DNA of 64,000 nucleotides from Homarus americanus. Taxonomy: Eukaryota > Arthropoda > Malacostraca > Decapoda > Nephropidae. The stretch is taken from positions 3,907,162-3,971,161 of the forward strand of contig NW_024726235.1 in NCBI RefSeq assembly GCF_018991925.1, read 5' to 3'. The translations under genes were made by a program, and so were the position numbers. This document shows, piece by piece, positions 56,167-64,000 of the stretch (position 1 is the stretch's first letter; each line of letters opens with the position of its first letter). Under the pieces are notes generated by a model, which saw only the letters and a list, made by a program, of their open reading frames with translations, did no database searches and had not been told where the DNA came from.

Positions 56167-57500
56167 GTGAGTGAAAAATTTTGTAGGTGGGAAGAATTTG
56201 TTTTTTGCATTTATGGGTTTAAAGAATTATGTGATGGAGAAACATTAAAAATTTATGAAATAAATAAAAAACTGATGACTGCTGCTCAAAATTCCTATAA
56301 GGAGAGTGAAGCATTGCCTAGAGCAGATTGGGAAGTGGGAAACTGGTTTGCAGGGTAAGGACGACTACTTCTAGAATGTGTATTGTCACCATGGTTGTTT
56401 AATATCTTTATGGAGTAATGGCAAGAGTTGCAAGCTTGATGAATAATAATATGAAATGTAAATGGGAGATGATACACCTGGTGTTTACACTGATTTAGTA
56501 AATGATTTGGATAAAATTAACGAATGTTGGTGAATGAATTTGCTTGACTGTATAACAGGAGAAAGTTTAGAGTTAAGCCCCGGTCACATGAGCGCTTTCA
56601 TGACCAAATTCTGGACTGAAATTTATTTTGGGCAAGTTTGGGGAGAAATTTAACTGGATGATCGTGATCGTCAAGTCTTGATAATTTCAAGCAAGATTCC
56701 TGGGTTAAAACTTGGCTAATACTGTGTTTAATCACACGAAGTGTGGATTGTGGGAGGAGGAGGAGGAGGGAGCAGTGTTTGTGGATCTCAGCCACTTCTG
56801 TGTCCCAAGTGCAGTGAAACTATTGCCTACTAGCAATGCAGTATTTTTTAATTTTTTATTAATTAGTTTTTATTTATTCTGCATACAGTATTTACTGGTA
56901 CAGTACTATAGTATACATGTGGTCCTGGTCCCTAGTTACCTCAGATAATGAGAAGTGTATATAAAAAATATGTGGTGAAAGTTGCCGGCTGGGGACACAT
57001 CCCCCCCTAATTACATTGATTCTTATGGGGAAGAGACCTGCAGAATCCTCCTCTTATGTTTTCTGACATGTATACTGGACATGGACCAGCAACTTATGAA
57101 CAAACAAACAAATGAAAGAACACACACACACACACACACAAAAGAGGAAGGTGCGAGTCCAAACATCAGCTGACCCCCAATATTTTCAAATTCATTATTC
57201 ACAGTAACTTTTAGGAATACATCCTTTACGATAACCTGGGTGCACCTGTACTGTACTCTATACATATCATTGTAGAGTCCCATGGTTGTCATCTACTGAA
57301 TCTTAACCGTGGGGTGAGAACAGTGTCAGTGGAGGTCAACTTGGAGATGTGTAGAAATATTATGGAGTCAAAATTATTTTTATTAGTGGTATTATTTTTA
57401 TTTAAAATTACATCACTTTTCAGCTCGCGAGCCTTTTGGGTGGTTAGTCTGTTCTTTGTTACTTTATTATGAACTTTAGGTTATTTGATGCCAAGGGAAG
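56167..57500. other. Intronic sequence, nothing firm
   Basis: A short AC run lies at 57121-57140. No further supported exon. Confidence 0.4.
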
Positions 57501-57504
57501 GAGC

Positions 57505-57735
57505 AAATTAGAAAAAGCAGAAATGACATGCTGCAGGGCAATATGTGGGATGAATAAGATACAGAGAATAATAGAGACAAAAATAAGGAGATGTGGAAGT
57601 GAGAGATATGATATGGAGAGTAGAAAGCAGATCGGTGTCTGCTTAGATTATATGTTGAGGGAATGGGAAGTGAAAGATTGGAAAAAAGAGTGTATAGTTC
57701 ATATGATAATGATAAGAATGAGAAGGGAAGACTAA
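57505..57735 (+). pseudogene. LINE reverse transcriptase C-terminal fragment
   Basis: One frame reads LEKAEMTCCRAICGMNKIQR then ETKIRRCG and, further on, REWEVKDWKKECI. The order L-E-x-x-E-M-x-C-x-R-x-I-C-G followed by R-I-x-x-x-x-I-R resembles the RT C-terminal region after the YGSETW box in non-LTR elements. Preceding and following RT motifs are missing, so it is a decayed piece. The resemblance is by eye only. Confidence 0.45.
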
Positions 57736-58149
57736 GGAATAGAAAGATGGGGTGAAAGATGTACCAAAATTGGGAGTGGACATCCAAGAAGAAGCAGTAT
57801 GCACGAATGACTAGAGAGTATGGTGTCAAGTGTTTTTTGGGGAAGGAAGTGATAATAGGAAAACAGATTTGGGGCCTTGTTGCAGAAGGGGTTACAGCTA
57901 CCCTACATTAACAGGAAAAGGCTTGGAAGAGAATACTGCTTTTTTTCCTCTTGATGAAGACCTTAATCCTTATAAAATATCAGGAAGTATCAACTCTGTA
58001 TATCTCAATCCCTCTAAGGCATTCTTTCTCCCAAGAGATGTTAAAAGAAAATTCATGGAGCTAATTTAGATTTAAGTAGAGAAGATCAATCCCCTGAGTA
58101 GTCTCTCTCTCCCTAAAAAAAAAAAAAAGCAAATAACATGTTCAAGCAT

Positions 58150-58310
58150 AATGTACAGGTTTTTTTTAAAGGGAATTAGCCCACTCGGGCACCCGGGCAC
58201 AGGTTCAACAACCCACAACGGAGCCTAGGGGTTAAAAACATAAGAATAGAAAGAAATTAAAAATAGAAAAGAAAAAAGTTATATTAATCTACACCACAAT
58301 GAACATACAG
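58150..58310 (-). mobile_element. LINE 3' tail fragment, copy 1
   Basis: It shares with 59150-59285 the sequence GGGAATAGCCCAC-CGGGC, ACCCACAACGG, CCTAGGGG and TTATATTAATCTACACCACA. The matching copy at 59150 runs into a LINE RT C-terminus, so this is the 3' end of the same family on the minus strand. Confidence 0.65.
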
Positions 58311-58390
58311 GTATGCAGGATTGATAGGTGCAGTAGAGTATTTTTGTGGGATGCATAGTTACAGAGGGATAAGAAAAACAAGTACAGGTA

Positions 58391-58730
58391 CAGTAAACCC
58401 TTGTTATTCGCCGGGATTTGGTTCTAAGGAATGGCACGAATAGGCAAATTGGCAAATAGTAACTTATACTATCTCGGTGCAGTACTGCATACCTATTCCA
58501 AACAACCGATCAGCTGCGGCAGCACTGATCCCCTTTTAACGTAATTATTAATTCAACTTTCTTTGTCAGGGTCATTACTGACTTCTGCCTTTTCAATTTC
58601 ACTCCACTGCTGCAGACGTGTGGGGTTTACTCGTTGTGCTGCAGGAGAGGCTTGTAAGATAGCCACCATCTGCTTACTGCAAATAGTTGAAACCACAAAT
58701 CACAAACCCACGATTAACAAGGGTTTACTG
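58391..58730. mobile_element. TA-flanked MITE, CAGTAAACCCTTGTTA ends
   Basis: The element is 340 bp. Left end CAGTAAACCCTTGTTATTCG and right end TTAACAAGGGTTTACTG are inverted, with TA on both sides (58389-58390 and 58731-58732). No coding sequence. The CAGT termini place it with the other Tc1/mariner- or pogo-type elements in this window. Confidence 0.82.
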
Positions 58731-59139
58731 TACCGTACTGCATAGCGAAAGAACAACTTATTCTACTGAAGAGTTATTATTTTTAACAATATGTACAGTA
58801 AATACAGTAGACTTTCAATATGTGCGAGGGTAATGTTCTTGTACACCGGGAAGGAGCAGATCATGAATTCATGGAGAAAGAAGTCAATTGGGATGTAAAT
58901 GTAAAAACTTAGATTGCATTTCAAGGTAAGAGCTTGTAAACATTGAATTTATTTCCTTTCATTTTCATAAAAGGATTTTAAGATATGAAGGGAAAAAATG
59001 GGAAGGGGACTAAGTTTTAAAATACAGTACTGTATGGTGTATATTCTCCCCTTAAGTGAACCTGACATCACTCATCTTGTGTTTTCTATAAAATGGGATT
59101 TCAGGCTTCTATCATCTGTTTGTTTTATTCTTCTTTTTT

Positions 59140-59560
59140 TTATTTTTTTTATTTTTTTTACTGGGAATAGCCCACCCGGGCAAAGGTCATTGACCCACAA
59201 CGGGACCCTAGGGGGGCGAAAAAATAAGAGTAAAAAGAACTCGAAAATAGACAAGAAAATTATTATATTAATCTACACCACAAAGGTGCTGGAAAACCAG
59301 CTTTTTGAAGCGAGACAGATTGTATGAGTATGGAACCACAGAAGAAGGCAGAGCATTCCACAGTTTGGCTATGTGAAGAAAGAAGGATGTACTATAACGG
59401 GTTATTCTAGTGTAAACTGGATGATGTAATATTAAGATACCAACTGGCAAACAGAGGCAGGTACTGTACATGTAGAGGGTATAAAAATAACAAATGAGAA
59501 AAGGTTTAAGATTGCAGCTGTTCAAAACTCTTTTTATAGTACTGGTTATACGGTACATGT
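59140..59560 (-). pseudogene. LINE ORF2 C-terminus and 3' tail, copy 2
   Basis: On the minus strand the frame 59558-59268 reads PVYTRITRYSTSFFLHIAKL then WNALPSSVVPYSYNLSRFKK and LVFQHL. The pattern A-K-L-W-N-x-L-P-x-S-V-x-P-x-x-x-x-x-x-x-F-K is the usual LINE RT C-terminus. Downstream (lower coordinates) is the 3' tail shared with 58150-58310, ending in A/T runs at about 59120-59160. It is 5'-truncated. Confidence 0.75.
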
Positions 59561-59898
59561 TGGTTACTCTTGATGTTTCAAGGGAAATATAAATTTGTGA
59601 ATAGCATAATTGTTAATGCACAACAAGTGTAAACGGAAAAATTTGAGAATTTATTTTTAAATTGGTTGTACGGAAATACTAGGGAATAGAGTTAAATATA
59701 TAATTAGTAACAATAAGGAATACTGATCAGAGATGGGAATAAGGGTTACCAGTACATTTGAGAATAAGGAATACCTGGTGGATAGGAATTTGTCACATTC
59801 TTCTTTATTTACTAAACAGTGTATATGTTATTCATTGCTAATACATATGAAGGATGAACTTCAATGATTAAAACTTAGAAAATGCCTTATATTTATAG

Positions 59899-60110
59899 GT
59901 TTTCAAACGCCTGTCATATCCTCTGTCATGGATGGAAAGCTTCAACACGGATAAAGACAGCATGGCCCAGAACCAGGCGGCCCACCCATCATCAGCACCA
60001 CCAGTCAGTACTGTCGGAGGGAATGTTGGCCCAGAGGGACCTGATGGAAACAAAGCAGGAATGTTTTCCAATGTATTCAGTATGTCCAATGTCTCCAGTA
60101 TGCTGTCCAG
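59899..60110 (+). CDS. OXR1: OXR1-like gene, last exon in the window
   Basis: The acceptor TATTTATAG|GTT and donor CTGTCCAG|GTGAGA bound 212 bases, phase 0 in and phase 2 out. It encodes VFKRLSYPLSWMESFNTDKD, then a Gly/Ala/Pro/Asn-rich part and FSNVFSMSNVSSMLS. The KRLSYPLSWMES segment resembles the short conserved stretch between linker and TLDc in OXR1 proteins. The next exon, in phase 2, must lie beyond the window. The TLDc domain is therefore absent here because of the window edge, not because the gene is truncated. Confidence 0.88.
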
Positions 60111-60373
60111 GTGAGATTTGTAAAGTTGAATGAATAGATTACAACCAGTTTTATTTAATTTTGTAAAGGGCTTTGCTTCTTAACATGAAGGTATCTGCTA
60201 ATTTTTGCTAAGGACAATGCATAGAGGTCTTGATTAATGAGGATCATTTTAAAATTTTAAGACATTACCGATGGATATATTAGAGCATAATGTTTTTGAC
60301 AAAGAGATTTGAATGTGATATTGAAATGCTTTTTATTATTTTGTCTTGATTTTGTAGGAATACAGTATATATA

Positions 60374-61186
<813 letters not shown>

Positions 61187-61555
61187 TGACCGACTTACAT
61201 TTGGACTTACGACCGTCGGGACTTACGACCGCCTCAGATAAAAAAAAATTTTTAAATGACACACGCATTTCTATACCGAAAAGTTTCAGTAAATGTAGTC
61301 TCCATGTATAATTAATTATAGGGATTGTGCATTCAGCTGACTACATTAAAGGTTATGCTCGTCACACTGTATCCATTCCTATTATTTATTACTTTCACTG
61401 TACTGTATCCATTCATCATTATTTATTACTTTTACTGTACTGTAATTCATTGTAGATTTTTATTAAAAAAAAAAAATTTTTTTTTTATATCGGACTTGAC
61501 CATATCGACTTACGACCTGGATTTGGGTCCTAACTTGTCGTAAGTCGGGGGTTTG
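61187..61555. mobile_element. MITE-like element with GACTTACGACC ends
   Basis: The left end CTGACCGACTTACATTTGG with GGACTTACGACCG repeats is inverted relative to the right end, whose complement reads CAAACCCCCGACTTACGACA with GGTCGTAAGTCG. The element is about 370 bp and lies entirely between TA arrays, so its exact target duplication cannot be read. Confidence 0.7.
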
Positions 61556-61635
<80 letters not shown>

Positions 61636-61660
61636 TATATATAATATATGTATATATATA
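61556..61660. repeat. (TA)n block with TATTATA interruptions
   Basis: TA units broken by single TT or AA steps (TATATTATATA, ATATAATATAT). It directly abuts the CAGTGACTTC end of the next element. Confidence 0.93.
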
Positions 61661-63032
<1,372 letters not shown>

Positions 63033-63164
63033 GGTATGTATAGCAGCGGATCACTACGAATATTCTATAGCAAGTAATTGGTTCCAGAACCTGCGTTAGT
63101 TATAGGATTAATCCGTTCGGCCCTACAACCACTTAACACTGAAAAAATTCTGTGGAAAATGTAA

Positions 63165-63590
63165 AAAATACGGAACTTTATCTTACCTTAGTGTTATTCA
63201 GCATGCAGGTACTCCTAAACACTGGCACATCACTATCACTTCCACTGGGAGTCTTGGCTTTGGTCCTCAAACAATTGTTTAGCCTTCTCACAAATTATAA
63301 GCTTCACTAATGTTACCACCTGCTATTTCTTTCTCCTTTATCCACACTAAGAGTAAATTTTTCTATCTCTTCAATCATTACACCTTGCTTTGCTAAGTCT
63401 AAAGATTCCCTTAGCCACTTGCACAGTTTTTAACTCCTCTTTATTCTTCAAATTCGTACATATAGTCGGTTAGCCATCATACATCACTAAGTTTAGCAAT
63501 GCTTCTTCCATTCTCACGTTTCTTTATAATTTCTTTCTTAGTTTCAAGGGTTATTAGCTTTCTCACCGCTTTGGACAATTCATTGTTACA
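63165..63590 (-). pseudogene. Tigger/pogo transposase N-terminal remnant
   Basis: Read on the minus strand, the frame gives SKAVRKLITLETKKEIIKKR then ENGRSIAKLSDV (first helix-turn-helix, CENP-B type). After frame changes and stops it gives MIEEIEKFTL-type sequence with LLLVWIKEKEIAGG and ISEAYNL, then KQLFEDQSQDSQW. The order RK-ITLE-K-IIK, ENG-SIAKL, LLVWI-K and ISEA is that of Tigger transposases before the DDE domain. Several stops and shifts make it non-functional. Confidence 0.7.
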
Positions 63591-63651
63591 ATTGTACTTG
63601 TATAACAAAATAGTTATACAAATATGACTTTCACATCAAAGACGAAATTTC

Positions 63652-64000
63652 AACAATAACACTGGTGCACTGGCTACACAATGAGACAAAGATGGCGCCT
63701 GGCGCTCTTGTTGTGGATTGCGGTACAACAATATTCATCGCCAGGCAGTAGTCCCGTATTCATCGCGTTCGTTGTAGGAGTTGCGTTAGTTATAGCTGGG
63801 GTATGCTATAACGAGCGGATCCTACTAGAATATTCTATAACGAACGGTTTTACCTATAAAATTGAGAATGCTATAACCATAACTCCTACAACGGCGGATG
63901 AATACGGGACTACTTGCCTGGCGCATGGATATTGTTGTACCTGACTAACAAGCGTCGGCGCCATCTTTGATCTCATTTAGCCAGTGCACCAGTGTTATTG
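63652..64000. mobile_element. Palindromic element at the window edge
   Basis: The left end CAATAACACTGGTGCACTGG with AAAGATGGCGCC is mirrored by GGCGCCATCTTTGATCTCAT through to CCAGTGTTATTG at the last base. Inner arms also pair: GTAGTCCCGTATTCATCGCG near 63750 and its complement near 63900. The motif CTATAACGARCGG repeats. The right boundary coincides with the window end, so the element may continue. The 87-codon frame across it is a by-product. Confidence 0.75.

Noticed and set aside
57830..58069. 79-codon frame with protein-like composition (DLNPYKISGSINSVYLNP)
   Set aside because: No ATG near its start, no donor before the stop, and no phase partner in the OXR1-like gene; may be a further piece of decayed retroelement.
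63681..63944. 87-codon frame starting MRQRWRLALLLW
   Set aside because: It lies entirely within a palindromic element and its end reads the inverted copy of its beginning; no independent coding evidence.

Overview
The window is eukaryotic and most likely arthropod, with a decapod crustacean the best guess. Coding exons are short and lie in long introns. Dinucleotide, trinucleotide and minisatellite arrays are very dense. TTAGG-type arrays (the arthropod telomere unit) occur inside the sequence, and there are many degenerate LINE and TA-target DNA-transposon copies. The species assignment is inference; no ribosomal or mitochondrial marker is present.

One protein-coding gene can be supported: the 5' half of an OXR1/NCOA7-family gene (Drosophila mustard, mtd), on the + strand from about 9.8 kb to beyond 60.1 kb. 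There are three candidate first exons: A (9793-10069), B (ATG at 13795, ending 13804) and C (36712-36966). A and B both end in phase 1 and fit exon 2 (14380-14471). Exon 2 and exon C both end in phase 0 and fit the LysM exon (44542-44734). Next come 48246-48424 and 54458-54645 (the conserved GRAM-like block), 54855-55440 (long, Ser/Pro/Gln/acidic, probably disordered), 55607-55735, an optional exon at 56047-56166, and 59899-60110. Every junction is phase-consistent. The catalytically uncharacterised TLDc domain expected at the C-terminus must lie downstream of the window.

Layout: 0-9.7 kb is repeat-rich 5' flank. 9.8-36.6 kb holds exons A, B and 2 and a long series of minisatellites, including one that has amplified the 5' splice site of exon 2. 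36.7-48.4 kb holds exon C, the LysM exon and two degenerate LINEs, one carrying a nested PIF/Harbinger-like MITE. 48.4-60.1 kb holds the GRAM-like and linker exons with several TA-flanked Tigger/pogo-like MITEs. 60.3-64 kb is a cluster of Tigger/pogo-like remnants separated by long (TA)n blocks.

The most interesting signals are the donor-site array after exon 2 (twelve candidate GT donors at about 36-bp spacing, the first three frame-compatible), the phase-matched alternative first exons, a fold-back element family whose arms enclose TTAGG-like arrays (four copies), a near-perfect 1.04-kb palindromic element at 52.3-53.4 kb, and recurrent TACAGTA/TACTGTA heptamers that could be excision footprints of the CAG-ended transposons seen here. 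No RNA gene or CRISPR array was found.
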